This document shows, piece by piece, positions 45,106 through 55,873 of a stretch of DNA of 64,000 nt. The position numbers were made by a program, and so were the translations under genes. The stretch lies in NCBI RefSeq assembly GCF_903994045.1, contig NZ_CAJEWD010000008.1, positions 698,532 through 762,531 of the forward strand. The letters run 5' to 3'. Origin of the DNA: Jeotgalicoccus meleagridis (GTDB taxonomy: Bacteria; Bacillota; Bacilli; Staphylococcales; Salinicoccaceae). Each line of letters begins with the position of its first letter. Position 1 is the stretch's first letter. The notes below the pieces were generated by a model. The model saw nothing but the letters and a program-made list of their open reading frames with translations. It was not told the origin of the DNA and made no database searches.

Positions 45106-47412
45106 CTACTTCCTTTTTCCTTTTTTAGGTGCTCCCTTATAGAATGGTTTTTTAGCTGAAGGATTCCTACTACCTCCACCTTTTTTAAAGCTCCCTTTTT
45201 TCTCTCTTGAACGGGTTTTTTCTTTTTTATTACCTTTAATTTCAACCGGGCCGCGTCTTCTTTCGCGCGGTTTTCTCTCAGGCATACCGACCACTTTAAA
45301 GTCGATAAGACGTTCATCAAGATTCACACCGATTACTTCTATTTCGACCTTATCTCCAATGCGATACATTGTTCCAGTACGTTCACCTATCATAGCCATC
45401 GCTCTTTCATTGAAGTTGTAATGGTCATCAGTCATATGACTGACATGAACGAGCCCTTCAATGGTATTAGGTAATTCAACGAACATACCGAAGTTCATAA
45501 CGCCTGCTACAACACCTTCGAATTTTTCTCCGACGTGTTTCATCATAAATTCTGCTTTTTTGAGATCATCAGTATCACGTTCAGCATCTTGAGCACGTCT
45601 TTCACGTTCTGAAGTATGCTTAGCAATATCTGGTAAGATACTCTTATTGTGACGAATCGTCTTAGCATCTGTCTTACCTTGAATTAAATACTCTCTGATC
45701 AAGCGATGAACGATCAAGTCTGGATAACGACGAATTGGTGAAGTAAAGTGTGTGTAATATTCAGTAGATAAACCAAAGTGACCGAGTGATTCTGGTGAAT
45801 ATTTAGCTTGTTGCATTGATCTCAGCATCAGAGTTGCAATCACCATCTCTTCAGGTCGCCCTTTTACTTCTTCAATAATTTCCTGCAAGGCATGTGGATG
45901 AATTTGATTACCTTTACCTTTAACAACCACACCAAAGCCTGTTAAGAAATCAAAGAATTTACTTAATTTTTCTTCCTTAGGATCCTCGTGTATACGGTAC
46001 ATGAAAGGTACATCCATCCAATAGAAATGTTCTGCGACTGTTTCATTCGCAGCTAACATAAATTCTTCAATCATTTTCTCACCAGTACCACGGTTACGTA
46101 GTACAATATCTTCTGGCGTACCATCTTCTCCAACAGCTACAGCCGCTTCATCAAAGTCAAAATCGATCGCCCCACGTTTTTCACGTTTGTTTCTTAAAAT
46201 TTGTGCGAGCTCTTCTGCTTCTTTAAGACGCGGATAAACTTCTTTAAACTCTGAAATGACTGCAGCATCTTCATCTTCAAGCATAAGATTGACGTTTTTA
46301 TAGGTCATTCGATAATCAGAGTTAATCACGCTTTCAAAAATCTCATGATTAATTGCCTTACCTTGTGGATTAAATTCCATTCTACAAGATAAGCTTAAAC
46401 GGTCGACATGTGGATTCAATGAGCATATACCATTGGATAGACGATGCGGAATCATCGGGATGACTCGGTCAACTAGGTAAACACTCGTGCCACGTTCATA
46501 AGCTTCTTTATCGATTGGGGAATCTTCTGTAACGTAATGACTGACATCAGCAATACTAACTGTAAGTTCATAGTTACCATTATCTAGTTTTGTCACACTG
46601 ACAGCGTCATCTAAGTCTTTAGCATCTGCCCCATCAATAGTAATAGTGAATTCATCTCTTAAATCAACGCGTCCTTTTGTATCTTCTTGGTTGATTTCTT
46701 CTGGAATCTCTTCTGCTTGTTTTAAGACATCCTCAGGGAATTCAATATCAATTCCGTGCTGATAGATGATTGATAATATATCGACTCCAGGGTCATTTTT
46801 ATGGCCTAAGATTTGTATGATATGACCTTCTGGATTATCGTGGCTTCCGCTATCCGGGAATTTAGTAATCTCAACTAAAACTTTATGTCCATTAATTGCA
46901 CCTAGGTTTTGATTTCTTGGGATAAAAATATCTGTCTTAAAAGTCTTAGAATCAGGAACGACAAAACCAAAGTGTTCACTCGCATTATACTCTCCAACTA
47001 GTTTGGTTACTCCGCGTTCAATAATGCTTATAACATGCCCTTCAGAATTATCACCACGTGATTTTTCTTCGACTTCAACTAAAACTGTGTCTCCGTCTAA
47101 AGCACCGTTAACACCTGTCGGCGGTATAAATATATCTTCAATTTCTTCATCTTCAGCTCTTAAAAAGCCAAAGCCTCTTTTATGCATAGAAAGTGTCCCT
47201 TTAACTCTGTTTGAATCAGGCACTTTCATATATTTGTCTTTTTTAGTGCGATATAACTTACCGGATTCTTCCAGAGAGACCAAAGTTTTCACCAAGTCTT
47301 TGAATTCATCCGAATCATCCACGTTAAAAGACTCTTTAAATTCATCTATTGTCATCGGTTTATAGTCATCGCTGTTGACGATAGCCATTATATTGTTTTT
47401 ATAGTCTCTCAT
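45106..47412 (-). CDS. rnr: Ribonuclease R
   Basis: This 3'-to-5' exoribonuclease degrades structured RNA and takes part in tmRNA-linked mRNA decay. The 768-residue protein has an N-terminal winged-helix region, two cold-shock domains, the RNB catalytic domain with DGADAKDLDDAVS, and an S1 domain followed by a lysine-rich tail. The DxxDxDD-like residues are in place. It lies between est and smpB. Confidence 0.96.
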   Translation of the reverse strand: MRDYKNNIMAIVNSDDYKPMTIDEFKESFNVDDSDEFKDLVKTLVSLEESGKLYRTKKDKYMKVPDSNRVKGTLSMHKRGFGFLRAEDEEIEDIFIPPTGVNGALDGDTVLVEVEEKSRGDNSEGHVISIIERGVTKLVGEYNASEHFGFVVPDSKTFKTDIFIPRNQNLGAINGHKVLVEITKFPDSGSHDNPEGHIIQILGHKNDPGVDILSIIYQHGIDIEFPEDVLKQAEEIPEEINQEDTKGRVDLRDEFTITIDGADAKDLDDAVSVTKLDNGNYELTVSIADVSHYVTEDSPIDKEAYERGTSVYLVDRVIPMIPHRLSNGICSLNPHVDRLSLSCRMEFNPQGKAINHEIFESVINSDYRMTYKNVNLMLEDEDAAVISEFKEVYPRLKEAEELAQILRNKREKRGAIDFDFDEAAVAVGEDGTPEDIVLRNRGTGEKMIEEFMLAANETVAEHFYWMDVPFMYRIHEDPKEEKLSKFFDFLTGFGVVVKGKGNQIHPHALQEIIEEVKGRPEEMVIATLMLRSMQQAKYSPESLGHFGLSTEYYTHFTSPIRRYPDLIVHRLIREYLIQGKTDAKTIRHNKSILPDIAKHTSERERRAQDAERDTDDLKKAEFMMKHVGEKFEGVVAGVMNFGMFVELPNTIEGLVHVSHMTDDHYNFNERAMAMIGERTGTMYRIGDKVEIEVIGVNLDERLIDFKVVGMPERKPRERRRGPVEIKGNKKEKTRSREKKGSFKKGGGSRNPSAKKPFYKGAPKKGKRK

Positions 47413-47426
47413 TGTAATCCTCCAAA

Positions 47427-48182
47427 TTATTCATAAGTAAGTATGTCGTGTGCTGTTGTAAATCGGTAAATATCTTCAAATAATTCTCCCTTAGCTTGAT
47501 CAATCGTTAACACGTGGCCACCATCTTTATACCACTCTAGTTCTTTTTCTTCAGTACCTACATTGTCAAAAATAATGTTCGCACTGTCAGGATTAATAAC
47601 CTCATCCTTTTCACCTTGTGCAACAAAAGTTGGGACCAGGATATCTTCTAATTTCCCTTTTACCATTTTGATAAACGTTCTGATATCTTCGAAAGTGTCT
47701 GTCATCTCTAGTTTTTCGAGCTCTTTATCAATTTGGTCAGGGGTTAATTTTTCAAACATTCTTAAATATTTTTCAGTATATTGTGTAAACTGGCCATAAA
47801 GTGTCTCAGAATCTTTTAAGTACATCGGGCTACACACAGTAGCTACACCTGTGACATCTCTATCTAAGGAAAGATTTAAAGCGAGTACACCACCGATAGA
47901 TACTCCTACCACAAAGATATCCTCATAACCTTCACCCTTTAAAAAGTCGTAAGCATCTACCGCTTGTTTATACCAAATATAAGGTGATGACTTTGTGATA
48001 TTTTTAGGATGTTCGGCATGTCCTTCATAGTTAAAGCTATAAGCCGTCATCCCTTTTTTCTCAAAAAATCTGCCGAGCTGTCTTACATCTGAAGTGTTAC
48101 CGGTAAAGCCATGCAGAAGCAGTGCCGCAGATTTACCACTATCTTTTTTAAAGTAAAAATTCTCTGGTAGTTTAAAGTTCAT
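47427..48182 (-). CDS. est: Carboxylesterase
   Basis: A 251-residue alpha/beta-hydrolase similar to the Staphylococcus and Geobacillus est carboxylesterase. The nucleophile serine is in GVSIGG, LLHGFTGN is the oxyanion region, and the acid/histidine pair is in GEKDEVINP and GGHVLT. It hydrolyses short-chain esters; the natural substrate is unknown. It is 15 bases upstream of rnr and probably co-transcribed with it. Confidence 0.92.
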   Translation of the reverse strand: MNFKLPENFYFKKDSGKSAALLLHGFTGNTSDVRQLGRFFEKKGMTAYSFNYEGHAEHPKNITKSSPYIWYKQAVDAYDFLKGEGYEDIFVVGVSIGGVLALNLSLDRDVTGVATVCSPMYLKDSETLYGQFTQYTEKYLRMFEKLTPDQIDKELEKLEMTDTFEDIRTFIKMVKGKLEDILVPTFVAQGEKDEVINPDSANIIFDNVGTEEKELEWYKDGGHVLTIDQAKGELFEDIYRFTTAHDILTYE

Positions 48183-48261
48183 GCCGTCACTCCTGATAAA
48201 AATTCTTAACTTTATTGTACGCTAAAAGTTGTGCTTTCTAAAGACAGATACTTGTAGGAAC

Positions 48262-48300
48262 AAAAAAAGCCCTATCCGAAACAGTCGGATAGGAGCGCTT
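48262..48300 (-). terminator. Terminator of secG
   Basis: CCTATCCGA pairs with TCGGATAGG, then GCTTTTTTT follows on the minus strand. Confidence 0.88.
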
Positions 48301-48308
48301 TGTTCACC

Positions 48309-48539
48309 TTAGCCTAAATATGTTAGCAGTAACATGATCAAAAAGAATAGAATTGACAAAATAACAGTTGCTCTGTGTAAGATTAAATCCATACCGCGCG
48401 CTTTTTGTTTACCGAACATTTGCTCAGCACCACCACTAACTGCACCTGAAAGACCGGCACTCTTACCCGATTGCAAAAGAACAGTTGCGATTAAAGATAT
48501 GCACACTATGATTAACAGAACAATAAGTAGAGTCTGCAT
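48309..48539 (-). CDS. secG: Preprotein translocase subunit SecG
   Basis: SecG is the small accessory subunit of the SecYEG channel. The 76-residue protein has two membrane helices around [23 protein letters not shown], which is the family hallmark. In S. aureus it directly follows eno; here the NERD gene and a repeat array lie between them. Confidence 0.93.
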   Translation of the reverse strand: MQTLLIVLLIIVCISLIATVLLQSGKSAGLSGAVSGGAEQMFGKQKARGMDLILHRATVILSILFFLIMLLLTYLG

Positions 48540-48680
48540 GAAGATACCCCTCCGATTTATATTAACAGTATAAATAATATCAAAAGTAGCCCTTCACTGC
48601 AATGTATAACAAGTATTTGTAATCTACTTGTCATATTGAAACTGTTAAAAACTTCTTGCTGATTTTAAATTTTTGTCATT

Positions 48681-48708
48681 TTGAGAAAATTTTAGCTCGT
48701 TATATATT
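48681..48708 (+). promoter_or_regulatory. Predicted promoter of the NERD gene (leaderless transcript)
   Basis: TTGAGA (48681-48686), a 16-base spacer and TATATT (48703-48708) put the transcription start at about 48714-48715, that is, at the ATG of the gene. No Shine-Dalgarno site is visible. Confidence 0.45.
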
Positions 48709-48714
48709 TTACTT

Positions 48715-49596
48715 ATGCGCATAATACCTTTAAAACTCCAACAATTACACATTTTAAAAAGACGCTCAATACTTAGCGAAAGTGAAAGTAAGGAATACAA
48801 CAAGCTGCAGTCAGGCTATTTAGGAGAACTTGAATTCGATAAAATTCTAGATGAATACTTGAAGGATCTAGAATTTTATCATCTAAAGGATTACAGGTTT
48901 AAAGTGAATACATCAGAGGAGGTTCAGATTGACAATTTATTAATTAGTGGGGATCGTATCTGCACATTTGAAGTGAAAAATTATAATTTTGATTTAAGCT
49001 ATGGCAGTAAATCGTGGCATTTTGTGAATGGTGAAGAATTTAAAGATTTAAGTATGCAAGTCAATCGTCAGAGGATAGCCTTACAGCAATTACTGAAGAA
49101 AGGTAGTTTCCATAGTGCTGGAAATAGTGTGCTGTCTCATTTAGCCTTCGTTAATCCTGAACAAACTATTTATAATATGCCAAATTATGAAAATTTGATT
49201 GTGCCGTCGAATGTGAAGCAGAGGCTATCTAGGCTATGTAAGTCTAATAACTATGATCAGTCTTCGCTCTTTGAATTTTTGGAAAGTCAGCGTTTAGCTA
49301 AATCTTTTTACGATGTTCCAGTCGATTTGGATTTTGAACAATTACGGTCTGGACTCTACTGTTATCAATGCGAATCCACTATTGAACTCGATAAAATCCA
49401 TAGAAATTTGTATAAATGCAAAAATTGCAAAACTGACTATAAAATATTACAAATTTTAGAAAACCTGCTTTTGGAGATTAAGGCTCTTAACGACAGTTGG
49501 AAAGTCACACCGACGATGCTACTTAAGCTTAGTGGGGGAAGAATTAGTAAAGCAACTTTGCATAAATATATAAAGGAAGGGAAGTTAAGATTATAG
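48715..49596 (+). CDS. NERD-domain nuclease-like protein with zinc ribbon and C-terminal HTH
   Basis: A 293-residue protein. A NERD (nuclease-related) domain covers about residues 30-150. Its PD-(D/E)xK-like core shows IDNLLISGD and TFEVKNY. CYQCES and CKNCKT near residue 220-240 form a zinc ribbon. The C-terminus VTPTMLLKLSGGRISKATLHKYIKEGKL looks like a helix-turn-helix. NERD proteins are often found with plasmids, defence and repair genes, but this one has no partner. It lies between secG and eno, which in S. aureus are adjacent, so it is an insertion. No Shine-Dalgarno site is visible. Confidence 0.82.
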   Translation: MRIIPLKLQQLHILKRRSILSESESKEYNKLQSGYLGELEFDKILDEYLKDLEFYHLKDYRFKVNTSEEVQIDNLLISGDRICTFEVKNYNFDLSYGSKSWHFVNGEEFKDLSMQVNRQRIALQQLLKKGSFHSAGNSVLSHLAFVNPEQTIYNMPNYENLIVPSNVKQRLSRLCKSNNYDQSSLFEFLESQRLAKSFYDVPVDLDFEQLRSGLYCYQCESTIELDKIHRNLYKCKNCKTDYKILQILENLLLEIKALNDSWKVTPTMLLKLSGGRISKATLHKYIKEGKLRL

Positions 49597-49605
49597 TTTA
49601 ATTTT

Positions 49606-49641
49606 GTCCATAAGTCATACTATATTTAATGACTTATGGAC
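49606..49641 (+). terminator. Terminator of the NERD gene
   Basis: GTCCATAAGTCAT (49606-49618) and ATGACTTATGGAC (49629-49641) form a perfect 13-bp stem with a ten-base loop, followed by TTTTATAG. It lies ten bases after the stop codon. Confidence 0.85.
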
Positions 49642-49656
49642 TTTTATAGTCTCTTT

Positions 49657-50064
49657 GTCTATTCGACCACAATTTTGTCAGCACTTATAGATTTTTCAAC
49701 CTCTTTTGTCTATTCGACCACAGTTTTGTCAGTACTTATAGACTTTTCAGCCTCTTTTGTCTATTCGACCACAGTTTCGTCAACACTTATAGACTTTTCA
49801 ACCTCTTTTGTCTATTCGACAACAATTTTGTCAGCACTTATAGACTTTTCAGCCTCTTTTGTCTATTCGACAACAATTTTGTCAGTACTTATAGACTTTT
49901 CAACCTCTTTTGTCTATTCGACCACAGTTTTGTCAGCACTTATAGATTTTTCAACCTCTTTTGTCTATTCGACCACAGTTTCGTCAGCACTTATAGACTT
50001 TTCAACCTCTTTTGTCTATTCGACCACAGTTTCGTCAGCACTTATAGACTTTTCAACCTCTTTT
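49657..50064. repeat. Tandem array of eight 51-bp repeats
   Basis: Eight units start at 49657, 49708, 49759, 49810, 49861, 49912, 49963 and 50014, each exactly 51 bp with no insertions or deletions. The unit begins GTCTATTCGAC(C/A)ACA and contains GTCAGCACTTATAGAC. GTCTAT and ATAGAC within a unit can pair, so each may form a hairpin. Units differ by a few substitutions (for example TTTTGTCAGCAC against TTTCGTCAACAC). There are no unique spacers, so it is not a CRISPR array. The 51-bp period keeps one frame open, which creates a false 211-codon reading frame. Confidence 0.93.
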
Positions 50065-50100
50065 GGTGATAAGTGCCAAGTTCTGATACAACTTATCACC
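50065..50100. repeat. Hairpin closing the 51-bp repeat array
   Basis: GGTGATAAGT (50065-50074) and ACTTATCACC (50091-50100) form a perfect 10-bp stem with a 16-base loop. It begins exactly where the last 51-bp unit ends. No T-run follows. Confidence 0.7.
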
Positions 50101-50128
50101 ACCCCCAACTTTCAAACCACACCCACAC

Positions 50129-50164
50129 AACAAAAAGCCTCCCCTTCAGCAAAAGGGGAGGTCA
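50129..50164 (-). terminator. Terminator of eno
   Basis: CCTCCCCTT pairs with AAGGGGAGG on the minus strand and is followed by CTTTTTG. It lies 15 bases after the eno stop. Confidence 0.9.
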
Positions 50165-50179
50165 TAAATCAAGATAATC

Positions 50180-51502
<1,323 letters not shown>

Positions 51503-51526
51503 TTAACGATTTTATTATAACTTATT

Positions 51527-53038
51527 TTATGATAAAAGGCTCTCACCTGTCATCTCACTTGGTTGTTCTATGTTTAAAAGCTCAAGTAGTGTCGGTGCTA
51601 AATCAGCGAGTCGACCGTCATTTCTAAGCTGTGCATTTTTCCGCGTTAAGATAAGCGGAACCGGATTTGTCGTATGTGCTGTCATCGGATTACCGTCGAG
51701 ACTAATCACTTCATCTGCATTCCCATGATCGGCAGTAATAATGGCTTCACCATTCTTTTCAAGAATTTTATCGACTACTTTTCCAAGGCACTCATCGACC
51801 GCTTCTAAAGCTTTGATTGTCGGTTCTAACATACCACTATGGCCAACCATATCGGGATTTGCAAAGTTTAAGATAATCAAATTTAAGTTATCTTGATCTA
51901 TTGCGTTGAGTAACTGGTTAGTGACCTCATATACACTCATCTCAGGTTGTAAGTCATAGGTTGCTACCTTCGGTGAAGCGACTAGAATACGAGATTCACC
52001 TTCAAAGGTTTCATGACGTCCCCCGTTCATAAAATAGGTCACGTGAGGATACTTTTCAGTTTCAGCAATGCGAAGTTGAGTTTTACCCGCCTTCGACACG
52101 ACTTCACCCACAGTGTTGACTAAGTTATCTTTATCAAAAACTACACTTGCTTTAACCTCATCACTGTAATGAGTAAAAGTTGCAAAGTTTAAGTTTTGAA
52201 GATGGCTTAGACTGTCGATTTCAGAGAAGTTTAAATCTGTTAAGCTCCTACTAAGTTGGGCTGCACGGTCGGGTCTGAAATTAATAAAGATGACTGCGTC
52301 ATTATCTTCAATAGTCTGACTGTCGCCAACTGTAAAAGGTTTGACGAACTCATCGTAGACTTCTGCTTTATATGAAGCAGTAACACCCTCTGTAGCACTC
52401 TGGAATTTATCACCTTGCCCATGAACTAAGACATCATAGCTAAGTTTGACACGGTCCCAGCGTTGATCTCTGTCCATGGCATAATAGCGGCCAGAGATCG
52501 TTGCAAATTTACCAATGCCGATCTCTTTAAACTTCTCTTCAGCTTTTTCTATAAAGGTTAAAGCAGATGCTTTACCAACATCACGCCCGTCAAGAAAACC
52601 GTGAACATAGACTTCTTTTAAGCCAGCAGCTTTTGCCATCTTAAGAATAGCGAACATATGATTGTAGTGTGAATGCACACCGCCATCACTTAAGAGTCCC
52701 ATAATATGTAGGTGACTGTCGTTAGTTAAAGCATGTTGAATTGACTGTTTTAAGACTTCGTTATCATAAAATTCTCCGGTTTCAATCGCTTGATTGATAC
52801 GCGTTAAACTTTGATAAACGATACGGCCAGCCCCAATGTTTAAATGCCCGACTTCAGAATTACCCATCTGTCCTTCTGGTAAGCCGACATCTAAACCTGA
52901 TGCTTTCAGTAAAGTGTTAGGATAAGTATCCAGATACTTTTTAAAGTTAGGCATAGATGCTTGTTTGACGGCATTGCCATAGACTTCTTGTCTTTCTGCA
53001 AAGCCGTCTAAAATAATTAAAGCAGCTAAATCAGTCAT
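51527..53038 (-). CDS. gpmI: 2,3-bisphosphoglycerate-independent phosphoglycerate mutase
   Basis: The manganese-dependent mutase interconverts 3- and 2-phosphoglycerate. The 503-residue chain has the metal ligand D11, the catalytic serine S61 in MGNSEVGH, and the metal site TADHGNAD near the end. ATG 53038 overlaps the tpiA stop by eight bases with AGGTG upstream. The slightly longer open frame is not needed. Confidence 0.97.
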   Translation of the reverse strand: MTDLAALIILDGFAERQEVYGNAVKQASMPNFKKYLDTYPNTLLKASGLDVGLPEGQMGNSEVGHLNIGAGRIVYQSLTRINQAIETGEFYDNEVLKQSIQHALTNDSHLHIMGLLSDGGVHSHYNHMFAILKMAKAAGLKEVYVHGFLDGRDVGKASALTFIEKAEEKFKEIGIGKFATISGRYYAMDRDQRWDRVKLSYDVLVHGQGDKFQSATEGVTASYKAEVYDEFVKPFTVGDSQTIEDNDAVIFINFRPDRAAQLSRSLTDLNFSEIDSLSHLQNLNFATFTHYSDEVKASVVFDKDNLVNTVGEVVSKAGKTQLRIAETEKYPHVTYFMNGGRHETFEGESRILVASPKVATYDLQPEMSVYEVTNQLLNAIDQDNLNLIILNFANPDMVGHSGMLEPTIKALEAVDECLGKVVDKILEKNGEAIITADHGNADEVISLDGNPMTAHTTNPVPLILTRKNAQLRNDGRLADLAPTLLELLNIEQPSEMTGESLLS

Positions 53039-53789
53039 GGCTAGCACCTGCTAGTAATTGTAAATAATCATCCACTTTTAAGGAAGCGCCGCCCACAAGT
53101 GCGCCGTCCACATGTTCTTTGGACATCAAGTCTTCTATTGTCGCAGGTTTCACTGAGCCACCATATAAAATACGAACGTTTTCAGCAGTCGCTTGATTAT
53201 ATAAATTAAGCACTGTGTCTCTAATGATTTCACACATAGCGTTTGCATCGTCACTTGACGCACTTTTACCAGTGCCTATTGCCCAGATTGGTTCATAAGC
53301 AATCACCAACTCTTTAACATCATCTTCTTTTAAACCTTGAAGAGCACTTGTTACTTGTTGTTGCACTTTTTCTTCATGTTTACCAGCAGTTCGCTCCTCA
53401 TCAGTTTCTCCCACACAAACGATAGGAATCATACCTACACTCAGCACTGCCTTATTCTTTTTATTCACATCACTATCAGTTTCTCCGAAAATTTCACGGC
53501 GCTCTGAGTGCCCAGTAATCACATAAGTCATGTTAATATCTTTCAACATGGCTGCTGACACTTCACCAGTAAAAGCACCCTTTTCTTCAAAATAAACATT
53601 TTGTGCACCAATTTTAAGTCCTGAATCTTTAGCTCTGTCAGACAGTATAGTGAGACTTGTAAATGGGCCACAAACAGCGGCTTCAACATCGTCTGGTAAT
53701 TTATTAGTCAGTAATTGGTCGATAAAATCCTCGGTCTCTGTTGCTGTCATATTCATCTTCCAGTTACCTGCGATAAGTGGTTTACGCAT
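53031..53789 (-). CDS. tpiA: Triosephosphate isomerase
   Basis: The TIM barrel interconverts dihydroxyacetone phosphate and glyceraldehyde 3-phosphate. The 252-residue chain has K11 in NWKMN, the catalytic histidine in TGHSERRE and the catalytic glutamate in [11 protein letters not shown]. It follows pgk after three bases. Confidence 0.97.
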   Translation of the reverse strand: MRKPLIAGNWKMNMTATETEDFIDQLLTNKLPDDVEAAVCGPFTSLTILSDRAKDSGLKIGAQNVYFEEKGAFTGEVSAAMLKDINMTYVITGHSERREIFGETDSDVNKKNKAVLSVGMIPIVCVGETDEERTAGKHEEKVQQQVTSALQGLKEDDVKELVIAYEPIWAIGTGKSASSDDANAMCEIIRDTVLNLYNQATAENVRILYGGSVKPATIEDLMSKEHVDGALVGGASLKVDDYLQLLAGASHD

Positions 53790-53793
53790 ATGC

Positions 53794-54990
53794 TTAGTCC
53801 TCCTCTACATTATCAATGGCTTTTAAGCCTGGTAATTCTTTACCTTCTAAATATTCAAGTGACGCTCCACCACCTGTTGAAATGTGACTGAAATCATCTT
53901 TAAAACCTAGAGCCTGTGCCGCACTTGCAGAATCTCCACCACCGATGATAGTAATAGCATCTTCTAAACCAGCGATTGCCTTACAAACACCTACTGTGCC
54001 GTGTGAGAAATTAGACATTTCAAATACACCCATTGGTCCGTTCCAAACAACAGTTTTCGCACCAGCTAATTCTTTTTCATACAGTTTAACTGTTTCACTC
54101 CCAATGTCTAAAGCCATCATATCATCTGGTATTTGATCAACTGATACAGTCTTGTGTTCAGCATCGTTAGAAAATTCACTAGCGACAACTAAATCAACAG
54201 GGAGTATGAGTTTTCCATCAGATTGTTTCAAGAGGTCTTCAGCAGTTTGAATGTTATCTTGTTCTATTAAAGAAGTGCCTATTGAATGTCCCTGTGCTTT
54301 AAGAAAAGTATTAGCCATACCGCCACCGATTAGAATTTTATCAGCCTTTGTTAAAAGGTTTTGAATGACAGATATCTTATCTGATACTTTAGCACCACCT
54401 AAAATCGCGACGAAAGGTGTTTTAGGTTCATCTACTGCACTACCAATAAAGTCAATTTCTTTTTTCATTAAAAATCCAGATGCTGTAGGTAAATGCTGGC
54501 TGATTCCAACGTTTGAAGCATGCTCACGATGAGCTGTTCCAAAGGCATCATTGATAAACACATCACCTAAACTCGCCCAGTAGCGTCCAAGTTCTGGATC
54601 GTTTTTACTTTCTTTCTTACCATCTAAATCTTCATATCGAGTATTTTGAACTAAGAGCACCTCTCCATCAGGGAGTTCATTAATTGCTTCTTCTAGTTCA
54701 GAGCCCCGTGTTTTATCACTGAAGAGAATTTCTTTATCCATCAGTTCACTTAAACGTTTTGCAACGGGTGCCAAGCTGTATTGAGCCTTATCTTCTTCTG
54801 TTTTGACACGTCCTAAGTGAGAGAAAAGAATGGCTTTCCCTCCTTTTGCAAGTACATAAGCAATTGTTTTGATTGCAGCCTTAATTCGAGTATCGTCTGT
54901 AATCTCTCCATCTTTTAATGGCACATTAAAATCTGCCCGAATCAAAACTTTTTTACCTGCTAATTCAATATCTTCAAGAGTCTTTTTCAT
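53794..54990 (-). CDS. pgk: Phosphoglycerate kinase
   Basis: The enzyme makes ATP from 1,3-bisphosphoglycerate in glycolysis. The 398-residue chain has RADFNVPL near the N-terminus, [15 protein letters not shown] and the nucleotide-binding GGGDSAS. It is first in the pgk-tpiA-gpmI-eno group. In S. aureus gap and the regulator gene gapR/cggR lie upstream, but here the next gene is glutaredoxin-like and has its own terminator. Confidence 0.97.
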   Translation of the reverse strand: MKKTLEDIELAGKKVLIRADFNVPLKDGEITDDTRIKAAIKTIAYVLAKGGKAILFSHLGRVKTEEDKAQYSLAPVAKRLSELMDKEILFSDKTRGSELEEAINELPDGEVLLVQNTRYEDLDGKKESKNDPELGRYWASLGDVFINDAFGTAHREHASNVGISQHLPTASGFLMKKEIDFIGSAVDEPKTPFVAILGGAKVSDKISVIQNLLTKADKILIGGGMANTFLKAQGHSIGTSLIEQDNIQTAEDLLKQSDGKLILPVDLVVASEFSNDAEHKTVSVDQIPDDMMALDIGSETVKLYEKELAGAKTVVWNGPMGVFEMSNFSHGTVGVCKAIAGLEDAITIIGGGDSASAAQALGFKDDFSHISTGGGASLEYLEGKELPGLKAIDNVEED

Positions 54991-55020
54991 GAATACGCCT
55001 CCAGATTTATAGTCATTTTA

Positions 55021-55026
55021 ATTATA
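55021..55026 (-). promoter_or_regulatory. Predicted -10 of the pgk operon promoter
   Basis: On the minus strand a perfect TATAAT lies 31-36 bases upstream of the pgk start. A weak -35 (TTTCAA) is 17 bases further up. This would start a pgk-tpiA-gpmI-eno transcript without gap. Confidence 0.5.
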
Positions 55027-55091
55027 CATATCTCAAGTGATGATTGAAACATCAAAAGCAATCAAATAAAAAAAGACCGTCAATCCAAAAA

Positions 55092-55128
55092 AATAAGCCG
55101 TAGGTTAGACGATTAACCTACGACTCAA
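55092..55128 (-). terminator. Terminator of the ThrE/glutaredoxin gene group
   Basis: GTAGGTTA, a six-base loop and TAACCTAC precede GGCTTATTTTTTT on the minus strand, about 20 bases after the stop at 55141. Confidence 0.85.
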
Positions 55129-55140
55129 TTCTTATCTCTT

Positions 55141-55398
55141 CTATTGTTTACTTTTTTCTTTGACATAATCATAAATCGTTACAAAATCTAGCATGCCTTC
55201 TTGAATAATTTCTTCACCATCTGCGAGAACAGGGATACGAACCATATATTCTTCTTGGAGTTTATCGTCCTGATCGATATTTACCTCAGTTAATTGTACA
55301 ACTTCATCTCTTAACTCTGATAGAGCAAGCTGTAGCTGAAGTTTTCCTTCATTACATAGCTGACAATTGTCACGCGTGTAATAAGTTAGATTAAGCAT
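55141..55398 (-). CDS. Glutaredoxin-like protein (DUF836)
   Basis: The 85-residue protein has a thioredoxin-like fold with CQLCNEGK near residue 14 and RIPVLADGEEIIQEG, the cis-proline segment. DUF836 proteins are glutaredoxin-like and of unknown target. ATG 55398 has AGAGG seven bases upstream. It follows the ThrE pair with a gap of two bases, so it is probably in the same operon. Confidence 0.87.
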   Translation of the reverse strand: MLNLTYYTRDNCQLCNEGKLQLQLALSELRDEVVQLTEVNIDQDDKLQEEYMVRIPVLADGEEIIQEGMLDFVTIYDYVKEKSKQ

Positions 55399-55400
55399 GG

Positions 55401-55862
55401 TCAAGCCTCTTTCTTCCTTATATTTTTAAGTTTACGTTTAAGCGTTTGAATCAACGAATCAAATAATTCTGTAGAAATAATCCCCATTGCAATTGCCATG
55501 GAAATAAGGGCAACTTGAAAGCCATACGATAAGGCTAAATTGTACTCATCTAAGACGATACTGCGCATTGCGTTATAAGCCGTTCCACCTGGTACTAAGG
55601 GAATAATTCCACAAGTAATAAAGATGATAACAGGCGCTTTAAGTTTTCTTGAACTCGCAATTGAAATTGCCGTTAAGACAATGGCACCTAGAAATGAAGC
55701 AATCACACTATCGATGCCATATTCAGTGGCGATGTAAAAGATCAACCAACCAAAAGCACCGCTTAAACCGCCGGCTAAAATCGTCCGTCTTGGGGCATTA
55801 AACAGTATGCCAAATCCAGCAGATGCTATAAAACTAAGAATGAGTTGAAAGATATAGACCAT
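55401..55862 (-). CDS. ThrE-type exporter, small subunit (DUF3815)
   Basis: The 153-residue membrane protein has five predicted helices, with GFGILFNAPRRTIL at the start and CGIIPLVPGGTAYNAMRS, a hallmark of this family. With the DUF1212 protein encoded upstream it forms a split threonine/serine exporter. The gap between the two genes is 11 bases. Confidence 0.9.
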   Translation of the reverse strand: MVYIFQLILSFIASAGFGILFNAPRRTILAGGLSGAFGWLIFYIATEYGIDSVIASFLGAIVLTAISIASSRKLKAPVIIFITCGIIPLVPGGTAYNAMRSIVLDEYNLALSYGFQVALISMAIAMGIISTELFDSLIQTLKRKLKNIRKKEA

Positions 55863-55873
55863 TAAATGCCCTC

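Noticed and set aside
48261-48300. A separate small RNA at the secG end
   Set aside because: The hairpin is fully explained as the secG terminator; no promoter is evident.
49657-50064. Possible CRISPR array
   Set aside because: The repeats abut directly without unique spacers, units are 51 bp, and no cas genes are near.
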